The notes beneath the pieces were generated by a model. That model was not told the origin of the DNA and searched no databases. It was given only the letters and a program-made list of their open reading frames with translations. 64,000 bases of DNA from JAHFUI01 sp039931615 (GTDB taxonomy: Bacteria > Acidobacteriota > Vicinamibacteria > Vicinamibacterales > CAVVIG01): assembly GCA_039931615.1 (NCBI GenBank), contig JBDTRR010000012.1, positions 1-64,000 of the forward strand. The letters are read 5' to 3'. Positions 18,151 through 27,100 of the stretch are shown piece by piece. Position numbers and translations under genes: made by a program. How positions within the stretch are numbered: the stretch's first letter is position 1; each line of letters starts with the position of its first letter.

Positions 18151-18249
18151 CGGTCCGGCGCCGGCTGCCGCCGGACCCGGGCGGTTGCCAGCGGGCCGAT
18201 CGATGGCGACGGAGGTGAATGCCCCGGGATTCTTCATATACTCAGCGCG

Positions 18250-18525
18250 ATGCCCACCCCGACGATTCTGGTCGTCGACGACGAGCCACTGATTCGCTGG
18301 TCGTTGACGACGCGGCTGAAGGAAGACGGCTATCGACTCCTGGAAGCGGAGACCGCGGCCGGCCGCGCTCAAGCGGTGTCGCGATGGGGACTGAGCGCCT
18401 CGAAGGACAACAAGTCACGCGCCGCCGAATTGCTCCAGATCAAGCGCTCGACCTTGGGCGATCGGATCAAACATTGCGGCCTCGATCGAAATCCAGTGCA
18501 ATCGGCCGCACCGGTGACGGGCTAA
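18250..18525 (+). pseudogene. NtrC-family response regulator with the central domain missing
   Basis: 91 residues. Residues 1-37 are the start of a receiver domain (ILVVDDEPLIRWSLTTRL, the acidic pair DD at 11-12). After AAGRAQAVSRW the sequence jumps to a Fis-type helix-turn-helix (NKSRAAELLQIKRSTLGDRI, KHCGLD). The phosphoryl-accepting Asp, the rest of the receiver and the whole sigma-54-activating AAA+ domain are absent, so it cannot activate sigma-54 promoters. It might still bind DNA as a small HTH protein. An in-frame internal deletion of a complete regulator is the simplest reading. It lies near many sigma-54 promoters and close to c-type cytochrome genes. Confidence 0.75.
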
Positions 18526-18561
18526 TCGATGAGATACTCAGTGCCGATGAGGAGAGCGTCA

Positions 18562-18894
18562 ATGATTCGAGTCGCAGCGTACGTCGTCGCGGTGAGCGTC
18601 GGTCTCGCGGTGCCGGCCCTGGCGCAGGACGCCAAGGCAACGGGTGAGAAGGTCTACGCCGAGCAGAAATGCGCGGTGTGTCATAGCCTTGCCGGCAAGG
18701 GCAACGCGAAAGGACCGCTGGACGAGGTCGGCGCCAAGCTGACGGCGGACGAGATCCGCGCCTGGATCACCGACGCGAAAGGGATGACCGCCAAGACCAA
18801 GGCCGCCCGCAAACCCGAGATGAAGGCCTACGCGTTGCCGAAAGAGGACGTCGACGCGCTGGTCGCCTATTTGGCGGCGATGAAAAAGAAATAG
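18562..18894 (+). CDS. Small exported c-type cytochrome
   Basis: 110 residues from ATG 18562 (ribosome site GAGGAG). Signal peptide to about AQDAKA, then a monohaem cytochrome c domain: KVYAEQKCAVCHSLAGKGN holds the CxxCH haem site, MKAY near the C-terminus supplies a likely axial Met (KPEMKAYALPKEDVDALVAYL). A periplasmic electron carrier. It starts 36 bases after the truncated regulator and 3 bases before a NapC-type cytochrome gene that is broken, so its original redox partner is probably lost. Confidence 0.85.
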   Translation: MIRVAAYVVAVSVGLAVPALAQDAKATGEKVYAEQKCAVCHSLAGKGNAKGPLDEVGAKLTADEIRAWITDAKGMTAKTKAARKPEMKAYALPKEDVDALVAYLAAMKKK

Positions 18895-18897
18895 CGG

Positions 18898-19910
18898 ATG
18901 GTGGGCGACGTTCGGCTGATCCGGAGCCCCCGGTCGGTCGCGGGGATGGTGCTGACGACGATCAGCGCCGCGCTGTTCCTCGTAGTGTTTCTCGCCGATC
19001 TCTTCGGCCTCCACACCAATCCCTAATCGGGATCGTCTTCCTCCTCACCATGCCAACATCGTCATCGCCTCGCTGGGCGCGTATCGCGGCGTCGAGTACA
19101 TGGATTCGGTCGGCTTCTGTGGCCAGCTGTGCCATGCGCCGATGCGGCCGGAGTTCGTGGCGCACCAGAACCAGCCGCACGCTCAGGTGAAATGCGTGGC
19201 GTGTCATGTCGGCCCGGGACCTCGTCATTTGCCAAGGCGAAACTCGCCGGCACGCGGCGCGTGCTGGCCGTGGCGTTCGGTAACTATCCCCGTCCGATCG
19301 TCGCCAGCGCCGACCAGCTGCTCGCCGCCGGCGACACCTGCGAGCAATGCGAATGGCCGGAGCAGTTCCACGGCGACACGGTCCGGCGCACGTCGAGTAC
19401 GCCAACGACGAGAAGAACACCGAGTCGGTGACCACGCTGCGCCTGCACGTGGGTGGGGGGGGACGGCCGGCTCGGCGCCGCCGCCGGCATCCACTGGCAC
19501 ATGAATGTGGCGAACGAGATCGAGTACATCGCCACCGATGTCGAGCGCCAGGTCATTCCCTATGTCCGGGTGAAGGAGCGCGGCGGGACAGTACGCGAGT
19601 ACTTCGCGGCGGGCGTGACACCCGAGCAGATCGCGACCGGCGAGCGCCGTCACATGGACTGCACCGACTGCCACAATCGTCCCAGCCACGCGAATGCCGC
19701 CACGGCGGAGCGCGCCGTCAACCAGGCGATGGCGCTGGGCCATATCCCGGCGACGCTGCCGTTCGTCCACCGCGAAGCGGTGAACGCGTTGAAGCGGGCC
19801 TACCCTCGCACGAGGCGGGAACGGGAGAGATTGCCCGGGTGTTGCGGGAGTTCTACCGGACGGAGCAGCCGCAGGTCTCCCAGGCGCGCGCGGCGAGCCT
19901 GTCAGCACAC
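18898..19910 (+). pseudogene. NapC/NirT-type multihaem cytochrome c, decayed
   Basis: The N-terminus (MVGDVRLIRSPRSVAGMV then a membrane helix, LFGLHTNP) is intact but stops at TAA 19024 where one base seems lost (NPY-IG expected). A large piece after LLTMP is missing; the sequence resumes NIVIASLGAYRGVEYMDSVG, haem site CGQLCH, then CVACH, a third site CEQCEW that has lost its His, and CTDCH. Frame changes occur near 19215, 19395, 19450 and 19805, and the C-terminal haem region is absent. This would have been a quinol-oxidising periplasmic cytochrome anchored in the inner membrane. Confidence 0.8.
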
Positions 19911-20006
19911 GCATCCAGCGTGCATCGGGTTATTCTCCGCGCATCTGTCCAAAGCCGAGACTGCGGCGCTGAGCAGGATGTCACGCGAGGTCCTGGCGAC
20001 TCCCGC

Positions 20007-20022
20007 TGCGCGATATTCCCCA
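20007..20022. promoter_or_regulatory. GGAA/TTCC-type activator box
   Basis: TGCGCGATATTCCCCA, about 215 bp upstream of the sigma-54 promoter of the L,D-transpeptidase operon. A clear second copy is not visible here. Confidence 0.4.
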
Positions 20023-20236
20023 GACTGCGAAAAAACCACCATCGCTGTGCCGCCTGCTCCGGTCACAGGATCGGCATGGTCCGGACCGTGTGGGTCGCCG
20101 CGTTGGACGCGATGGCGTGACCAGGCCCGCCGCCACACCCCCACGATCATCGTTGCCGGCGGCGCGGGAGCGGCGTGAGCGCCGGTAATCCGTCACTGCA
20201 GGCGGCGACGGGGTCGATCGGCGCCGTCCCAGGTTG

Positions 20237-20251
20237 CGGCACCTGTCTTGC
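20237..20251 (+). promoter_or_regulatory. Sigma-54 promoter for the L,D-transpeptidase operon
   Basis: CGGCACCTGTCTTGC matches GGCAC and TTGC exactly. Predicted transcription start about 20263, only about 7 bases before ATG 20270. Confidence 0.8.
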
Positions 20252-20269
20252 GTTTTCTGGTGTGACGAC

Positions 20270-21964
20270 ATGGCGACGATCACACACATCCTGATGCTCA
20301 TCGCCTTTCTCGCTGGCCCGCGCCTGGTCGGCTCGGTTGACGCCGCTGCCCCCGGGCTGGGTCAGGCGAGATTGCCAGGCGTCGCGCCGGCCATTCATGC
20401 TCTCCTCGACCCCGACCGACATCCGTCGCTGGAATTGCTCGCCGCCGCGGAGCGACAGCAGTTGACGGCGCTCTACGCGCCGGGCTGCAACTTGCCAATC
20501 TGGGTCGATGCCGAGGGACGTCCGAACCCCGACGCGCGTGAGGCCTTGATGCTGCTCAAGAGTGCCGGTGCCGACGGTCTCAGTCCGGCAGCCTATAACG
20601 CCGTCACCCTCGAAGAATGGGCGGCGCGCCTGGAGGCCGCTCCCGACACGGTGCCGAACCTGGCGGCCTTCGACGTCCTGCTCAGCCTGAACACGCTGCG
20701 CTACTTCCGCCATTTGCACGCGGGCCGCGTCGATCCCCACGCCATCGGATTGCGTATCACCGTGCCGGCAGACGGTCACGATGTCCCGGCGCTGCTCCGC
20801 GCCGGCCGTAACCGCCACCGGATCGCCGCCGCCGCTGCAGACCTGGCGCCGCCACTCGCGCTCTACCGGCGGCTGCGCGGCATGCTGGCGCGATACCGGT
20901 CCCTCGCCGCCGATCCCGCGTTGACGTGGTCGCCGGCGTTCGGCGGGGTCCTGCACCCGGGCGAGCGGCACGTCGAACTCCTCGCGTTGCATCGCCGGCT
21001 GCTTGCCCTCGGTGATGTCCTGGCGGCCGCGCCTGCTCCAGCAGAGGGCGCCCCATATGAGGGCGTTCTCGTCGATGGTGTGAGGCGGTTCCAAGTCCGG
21101 CACGGACTTCAGCCAGACGGCGTCATCGGCGCCGCCACCCAGGCGGCACTGCGTGTGCCCTTCTCCTGGCGCGTGCGGCAGATCGAACTGGCGCTGGAGC
21201 GGCTCCGCTGGCTGCCGCATCTCGGCGAGCAGCGGTTCCTGGCCGTGAACATTCCGATGTTTCGCCTGTGGGCCTGGGACGAGGTGCTGGCGACTGGGGT
21301 GCCCTCATTCGGGACGGGTGTGATTGTCGGACGTGCGCTGAATACCCAGACGCCGATATTTGTCGAGGAAATGCGAGACGTCATCTTCCGGCCGTATTGG
21401 AATGTTCCGAGCTCGATCCTTCGCCACGAGATCCTGCCGGCCCTCGCCCGCGATCCCGATTATCTCCAGCGGCACGACATGGAGATCGTGTCGGGGGAGA
21501 GCGACAGTGCGGCGAGCGTTGCCGTGACCGCGGACAACCTCGCGCGCCTTGGCGGCGGACGGCTCCGCGTGCGGCAGCGTCCGGGGCCGAACAACGCCCT
21601 GGGCCTGGTGAAGTTCGTGTTGCCAAACGACTCCAATATCTACCTGCACGGAACGCCCGCGCCCGAGCTGTTCAGCCGGGCCCGCCGTGATTTCAGTCAT
21701 GGCTGTGTCCGGGTCGAAGACCCGGTCGCGCTGGCCGAATGGGCGCTGAAGGGTCAACCAGAGTGGACGCGGCAGCGGATTCTTGCGGCGATGAACGGCC
21801 ACACGTCGCGCCGGGTGCCGCTGACTCAGCCGATCACCGTGATCCTGTTCTACATCACCGCTGTCGTCATGCCGGAAGACGATTCGATCCACTTTGCCGA
21901 CGACATCTACGGCCACGACGCCCGGCTGGACCGCGCGCTGGCGGCAGGAGGGCTGTCCCCATGA
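20270..21964 (+). CDS. L,D-transpeptidase (YcbB-like, with PG-binding domain)
   Basis: 564 residues; the ATG at 20270 is chosen because the sigma-54 promoter ends just upstream and a signal/anchor helix follows (ITHILMLIAFLAG). Domains: N-terminal scaffold (about 60-250, GADGLSPAAYNAV, LNTLRYFRHLHAGRVDP), peptidoglycan-binding helices (about 255-300, RRFQVRHGLQPDGVIGAAT) and the YkuD catalytic domain (about 320-480) with HGCVRVEDP carrying the active Cys (SHGCVRVE) and upstream H (IYLHGTPAP). It crosslinks peptidoglycan 3-3 or attaches proteins in the periplasm. First gene of a four-gene operon with overlapping ends. Confidence 0.9.
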   Translation: MATITHILMLIAFLAGPRLVGSVDAAAPGLGQARLPGVAPAIHALLDPDRHPSLELLAAAERQQLTALYAPGCNLPIWVDAEGRPNPDAREALMLLKSAGADGLSPAAYNAVTLEEWAARLEAAPDTVPNLAAFDVLLSLNTLRYFRHLHAGRVDPHAIGLRITVPADGHDVPALLRAGRNRHRIAAAAADLAPPLALYRRLRGMLARYRSLAADPALTWSPAFGGVLHPGERHVELLALHRRLLALGDVLAAAPAPAEGAPYEGVLVDGVRRFQVRHGLQPDGVIGAATQAALRVPFSWRVRQIELALERLRWLPHLGEQRFLAVNIPMFRLWAWDEVLATGVPSFGTGVIVGRALNTQTPIFVEEMRDVIFRPYWNVPSSILRHEILPALARDPDYLQRHDMEIVSGESDSAASVAVTADNLARLGGGRLRVRQRPGPNNALGLVKFVLPNDSNIYLHGTPAPELFSRARRDFSHGCVRVEDPVALAEWALKGQPEWTRQRILAAMNGHTSRRVPLTQPITVILFYITAVVMPEDDSIHFADDIYGHDARLDRALAAGGLSP

Positions 21965-22509
21965 CGACGGGGTGCCGTCTGCGCTCCGCGGGCATGGGTT
22001 GCATCGTGTTGATGGCGGCGATGGTGTGCTCGGCCCCGACCGGCGCGGCGGCGCAGGATTCCGACCGACCGTCGCCCGTGCTGGACATCGTCAAGCGAGT
22101 GGCGTCGGACCCGACGACCTACGTGCCGGCGGCATTGGCGTACGAAGCTCACCATCTCGATTGGAAGAGCTCGCAAGTGTTCTTTCAGCATGGCTTCCTC
22201 GAGCACAACGGGGAATTTACGCTCAGCGGCAGGGCGGATGACACTCCGGTGAGCGATGGCGCCGGCAACTGCACCATCGTGGCGGGCGGGTTCGCCGTCC
22301 TGGGCACATCGATGGTTCACAACGTCTCTGGCGCCTTGATCGAGCGCCTGCTGGTTGAGCGGTATCCGGGACACCGCAGCCTGCTGCGCCGCCTCGGCTG
22401 GATCGAGCGAGTCGCCTTCGCGTCTTACTTGTCCTATCTCCAGTCGGCGGATCACCTCCGCCAGTGGCGACGCAACGAGCGACTGGCCCGGCAGCTCGGT
22501 TATCAATAG
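21961..22509 (+). CDS. Exported protein of unknown function
   Basis: 182 residues. Its ATG overlaps the transpeptidase stop (ATGA), showing coupling. Signal peptide with Ala-rich end (APTGAAAQD). Mature part: VLDIVKRVASDPTTYVPAAL, AYEAHHLDWKSSQVFF, a hydrophobic stretch (IVAGGFAVLGTSMVHNVSGA) and basic C-terminal helices. I do not recognise a domain. Position suggests an envelope role with the transpeptidase. Confidence 0.75.
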   Translation: MTTGCRLRSAGMGCIVLMAAMVCSAPTGAAAQDSDRPSPVLDIVKRVASDPTTYVPAALAYEAHHLDWKSSQVFFQHGFLEHNGEFTLSGRADDTPVSDGAGNCTIVAGGFAVLGTSMVHNVSGALIERLLVERYPGHRSLLRRLGWIERVAFASYLSYLQSADHLRQWRRNERLARQLGYQ

Positions 22510-22519
22510 GGGAACTGGC

Positions 22520-23137
22520 ATGAACATCACCGATCGTCGGCTCGCCTCCTTAGTCGTTCTATTCAGCCTCTGGGTGTCGGGCACGGCATTCGCGCAGACG
22601 ACGCCGGCGGGTAATCCCTGGAGTCACGGCACCACGCTGAATGTCTTCAGTGGCGTCAGCTCCGCCTCGTCAGAGCGCGGCGCCATCGCTGGCGCCGCGG
22701 TCGGATGGGAGCTCAACCGGTGGCTGGCGGTTGAAGGCATCGGGTCGTGGCTGGATCGTGGGACGGGCGCTGATGCGTTCGCGGCCGATCTGAAGGCCAT
22801 CATTAGCCCGGTGAGCGTGCGTGGCGTCGTGCCTTTCGCTCAGGCCGGTATCGGGATGTACCGTGCCGCGTTCCAGCTCTCGCGCGCCGAGCTGCCGGAC
22901 TTCTATCGGTCGCGCGTCGTGGCGATCGGCCCAGGTGTCGATTCGATCACCTTCACCGACCCGTCGTTCATCGTTGGTGGCGGCGCGAATCTGTTCGTCA
23001 CACCGCACGTCGCCATACGGCCGGACATCCAGGCCACGATCGTCAGACGCGACTCACGCAGCTACGTGGTCACCACGGTCGCGGTGCATCTGGCGTATCA
23101 CTTCGAAACGCATCAGGTCACGGAGGGACATCGATGA
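22520..23137 (+). CDS. Outer-membrane beta-barrel protein
   Basis: 205 residues from ATG 22520. Signal peptide (to TAFAQTT), then alternating strands typical of an OmpA/OmpW-like 8-strand barrel (NVFSGVSSASSERGAIAGAA, RGVVPFAQAGIGMYRAAF, VTTVAVHLAYHFE). Third gene of the operon; its TGA overlaps the next ATG. Likely an envelope-stress porin-like protein; substrate unknown. Confidence 0.75.
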   Translation: MNITDRRLASLVVLFSLWVSGTAFAQTTPAGNPWSHGTTLNVFSGVSSASSERGAIAGAAVGWELNRWLAVEGIGSWLDRGTGADAFAADLKAIISPVSVRGVVPFAQAGIGMYRAAFQLSRAELPDFYRSRVVAIGPGVDSITFTDPSFIVGGGANLFVTPHVAIRPDIQATIVRRDSRSYVVTTVAVHLAYHFETHQVTEGHR

Positions 23138-23808
23138 GGCCGTGCGACTGTCGAGACCTGCATCGCCGACGGCGGATCGTCTTGACCGGCGGCCCTGGAG
23201 CCGGCAAGACGGCGGTGCTCGAGCTCGTCCGCCAATCCTTCTGCCCGCACGTGAAGGTCCTCCCTGAAGCGGCGGGAATCCTGTTCACAGGCGGGTTTCC
23301 GCGCCGCGACAGTGAACCGCGCCGCGCCGCGCAGCGGGCGATCTTCTATGTGCAGCGCGAGCTCGAACTGGCCGCCGACGCCGAGAATCTGGCGATCGTG
23401 CTCTGCGACCGGGGCACGGTCGATGGCTCGGCGTACTGGCCGGGCCCCGACGACTTCTGGGCGGCTCTCGGGACGACGTTGACCGAACAGCTTCGCCGGT
23501 ACGACGCCGTCATTCATTTGCGGAGTCCCGCGCTCGGCCAGGGTTACAACCACCAGAATCCACTCCGTCTCGAATCGGCCGCGGCGGCGGCGGCGATCGA
23601 TGAGCGGCTCGCGACGGTGTGGACAGGCCACCCGCGACGCTTCGAGGTGGCGTCGACGTCAGACTTTCTCGACAAGGCGGGCCGGGTGCTCGAGATCTTG
23701 AGTGGCGAGCTCCCTGATTGTTGCAGACGCCATCAGCAGGCGGATAACCGTCCCAGGGATTGGCGGACGGCGCCAGAAGGCACGACGGCCTCCCGTTTCC
23801 CTTCATGA
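23134..23808 (+). CDS. P-loop NTPase (AAA_28-type)
   Basis: 224 residues. Walker A VLTGGPGAGKTAVLELV at about residues 17-33, Walker B-like LAIVLCDRGTVDGSAYW, and LRSPALGQGYNHQNPLRLES as in small AAA_28 nucleotide-binding proteins of unknown substrate. No signal peptide: cytoplasmic. Last gene of the operon started at 20237. The C-terminal 25 residues (RRHQQADNRPRDWRT on) look non-conserved and may be read-through after a lost stop. Confidence 0.75.
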   Translation: MRPCDCRDLHRRRRIVLTGGPGAGKTAVLELVRQSFCPHVKVLPEAAGILFTGGFPRRDSEPRRAAQRAIFYVQRELELAADAENLAIVLCDRGTVDGSAYWPGPDDFWAALGTTLTEQLRRYDAVIHLRSPALGQGYNHQNPLRLESAAAAAAIDERLATVWTGHPRRFEVASTSDFLDKAGRVLEILSGELPDCCRRHQQADNRPRDWRTAPEGTTASRFPS

Positions 23809-23861
23809 CCCCCTCCCCCGTGGTAGACGCGGGGAACCGGACACCTCTATGCCAGAGACTT

Positions 23862-23939
23862 GAGCGTCGCAGCCGCGGAATTCTTCGCGCGCCTGCGGAA
23901 TAGTTCCCATCGTTCCGCCCGGACACTCTCGGCCGTCGT
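23862..23939. promoter_or_regulatory. Tandem GGAA/TTCC palindromes inside a duplicated segment
   Basis: GCGGAATTCTTCGCG (23875-23889) and TGCGGAATAGTTCCCA (23894-23909). The whole 78-bp stretch aligns with 5341-5416. It lies about 85 bp upstream of the sigma-54-like element 23994-24008. Confidence 0.5.
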
Positions 23940-23993
23940 GCCGGAAGCCCGACGAACCGGCTCTCCTTGACGAACATGGGCGCGCCAACCGCG

Positions 23994-24008
23994 CGGTCCG
24001 CATGTTGC
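23994..24008 (+). promoter_or_regulatory. Sigma-54-like promoter for the Nfn-like gene
   Basis: CGGTCCGCATGTTGC keeps GG and TTGC at correct spacing but has TC for CA in the -24 box. It is the best candidate between the palindromes and ATG 24196; the leader would be about 175 bases and includes a possible small hydrophobic frame (about 24090-24187, VVVVVAFFAATLVAP). Confidence 0.45.
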
Positions 24009-24195
24009 TCCTCTCCCGGTCAGAGTGATGGCGCCGTCTGGCGCAGGAGGTTCCGACGTTTGATGAGCTGATTCGGCGGTGGTGGATCGTGGCGGCTCGG
24101 GTCGTCGTGGTCGTGGCATTCTTCGCCGCGACATTAGTCGCACCCGAGCAGACGATGGTGGTGCTGGTCGCGCCGTTCCGTTGCTGAGGGGTCAT

Positions 24196-27100
24196 ATGCC
24201 GTGCCCATCGAGTGAGGTCGCCGTATCGATGCAGCTCGGAATTCCGGGCTACACGTTCGCCGATCTTCACGATCCCGACCGTCTCGCGTCCCTCTCCGAG
24301 CGGTTCTGTGAGGAGGTGGAGGCGTTCGATCCGCGGTTGTGGGCCGAGTGGGACGACTACCGGCGGGCGCCTGACGCGCCGCGGGCACCGGTGACGCGGT
24401 CGCGCCTGCTGGTGAGCATGGCGCCCTACGTCAGCCGGTTCGTGGCGCGGTTGTTTCAGATTGAGGCGGAGTCGGCGGCGGTCCGCCGCGCCACGTCGGC
24501 GCAGGACGATCTGTTCCGCTTCAAGATCGAATTCGTCAGACGCCGCGCGTGGCCGCTGGCCAGGGCGGCCGCGACGGTGTCGTCCACGCCTGACGACGAC
24601 GAGGTGGTCGATCGTTTGACTGCTGGCGCGTCGGCCGACGATCGAGAACTGGCGGTCGCTCGCGCCGGTTGCTCGCTGATGGATCAGCAAAAGGCGCTCG
24701 GCGGCACCGTTGTGCACACTGGAGTAGGAGCCACCCGCGTCGCCCGCGACATCGGGGCGTTGACACGATGGTGTGCCGCTCGGCTGGACCTTCCCGCGTA
24801 TGGCGACTGGGTGATTTTTCGTCTTCCCGGCCAGCTCGACTGGGGGCATCTCGTGAACGTGGACCGGTCCGACCCCCTGGTTCCCGAAGAGCTAAGCGGT
24901 CCCGATCGGAAGCTTCGTCGTCGCGACGGCTTTGACCTGACCGATTGCCGCATGACGCCACGCGAGGTGCTGAGTGAGATTCACTATTGCGTCCTCTGTC
25001 ACGAACGGGACAAGGACTCCTGCTCCAAGGGGCTCCGCGAACGGGACGGCACGGTGTCGACCAACCCCCTGGGGGTCCGACTGCAGGGTTGTCCGCTCGG
25101 CGAGACGATTTCCGAGATGCACACGGTCCGGAAATCGGGCGACGCGGTCGGCGCGCTGGCCATCGTCATCGTCGACAACCCGATGTGTCCGGGCACCGGT
25201 CACCGCATCTGCAACGACTGCATGAAGTCGTGCATCTATCAGAAGCAGGAGCCGGTTAACGTCCCCCAGATTGAGACCGGCGTGCTCACCGACGTGCTGG
25301 CGATGCCATGGGGCGTCGAGATCTACGGACTCCTGACCCGGTGGAATCCGCTGAACGTGCGCCGGCCGTACGCGTTGCCCCACAACGGCAGAAATATTCT
25401 CGTCGTCGGGCTCGGTCCGGCGGGGTACACGCTGGCGCACTATCTCGTCAACGAGGGCTTCGGCGTGATTGGCATCGACGGGCTGAAGATCGAGCCGCAT
25501 CCGGCTGACCTCGTCGGCACTGACACCGAGGCGCCGAGGCCGATCCGCGACTGGCGCGAGCTCTATCGGGGACTGGACGAGCGCGTGCTCGAAGGGTTCG
25601 GCGGCGTCTCGGAGTACGGCATCACGGTGCGCTGGGACAAGAACTTTCTGACCCTGATCCACCTGACCCTGGCACGGCGCCGGGGACTGCGACTGTACGG
25701 CGGCATTCGCTTCGGCGGCACCCTGACGATCGCCGATGCGTGGGCGTACGGGTTCGATCACGTTGCGATCGCCACCGGCGCCGGACGTCCGACGATCATC
25801 GACATCAGGAACAACCTGATCCTGGGGGTCAGGAAGGCGAGCGATTTCCTGATGGCGCTGCAGCTCACGGGCGCGTGCCGGCGCGACGGGCTCGCGAACC
25901 TTCAGGTGCGGCTGCCCGCGATCGTCGTCGGCGGCGGACTGACAGCCATCGACACAGCGACGGAGTTGATGGCGTACTACCCGCGTCAGGTCGAGAAGAC
26001 GGTGATGCGGTACCAAGCGCTGACCGATCGGCTCGGGGAAGCTCGTGTCCGGGCCCGTTACGATGCCAACGAGCTCGAACTGCTCGACGAGTCGCTGGCA
26101 CACGGCCGGGCGATATGCGAGGAGCGGGCACGCGCGGAACGGCTGGGCGAGCTGCCGGATTTCGTGGCGCTGGTGCGATCGTGGGGCGGCGTTACCGTGG
26201 CGTACCGCAAGCGCCTGGTGGACGCGCCGGCGTACCGGCTGAATCACGAAGAGGTGACGAAGGCCCTCGAGGAAGGGATCACGTTCGCGGAGAACCTGAG
26301 TCCTGTGGAGGCGGTGCCGGACGAGCGAGGCGCGGTCAGGGCGTTGCGATTCGTTCGGGAAGGCCGTGCCGACACGGCCGGTACGGTAACGCTGCCGGCC
26401 AGAACCGTGCTCGTGGCGGCAGGCACGACGCCGAACATTACCTACGAACGGGAATACGCCGGCACGTTCCAGCTCGACGGGAAGAGGAAGTTCTTTGCGC
26501 CCCACGCCGCCGCGTTCCACGCCGGAGACGATCGAGTCCGTCTCGTGGCCGATGCGAACGGCTTCTTCACCTCGTACGAATGCGACGGCCGGTTGGTCAG
26601 CTATTACGGCGACAATCATCCCCGTTATGCCGGCAACGTGGTCAAGGCCATGGCCTCGGCGAAGGAGGGGTTTCCGCAGATCGTGCGGCTCTTCGCCCGC
26701 GAGCTCGCCTCGCTCGATCCGGCGGGCCAGTCCGAGCGCGACGCGGGGTGGCGGCGTCTCTGCCAGCGACTCGACCTCGAACTGACGCCGCGGGTCGAGC
26801 GCGTCGTCCGTCTGACGGCGAGCATCGTCGAGGTCATCGTCAAGGCGCCCGCCGCGGCGCGGCACTTCTCTCCCGGCCAGTTCTATCGGCTGCAGAACTA
26901 TGAGGCGGTCGCGCCGCGGGTGCGAGGCGACGGAGATGGTCCCGGCGTGCCGCTGCTGATGGAGGGCCTGGCGCTGACGGGCGCGGCGGTCGACAAGGCA
27001 GGCGGTCGGATCTCGCTGATCGCGCTCGAGCTCGGCGTCTCGAGCCGCCTCGTCGCGTATCTGAGGGAAGGCGAGCCGGTCGTGCTGATGGGTCCGACCG

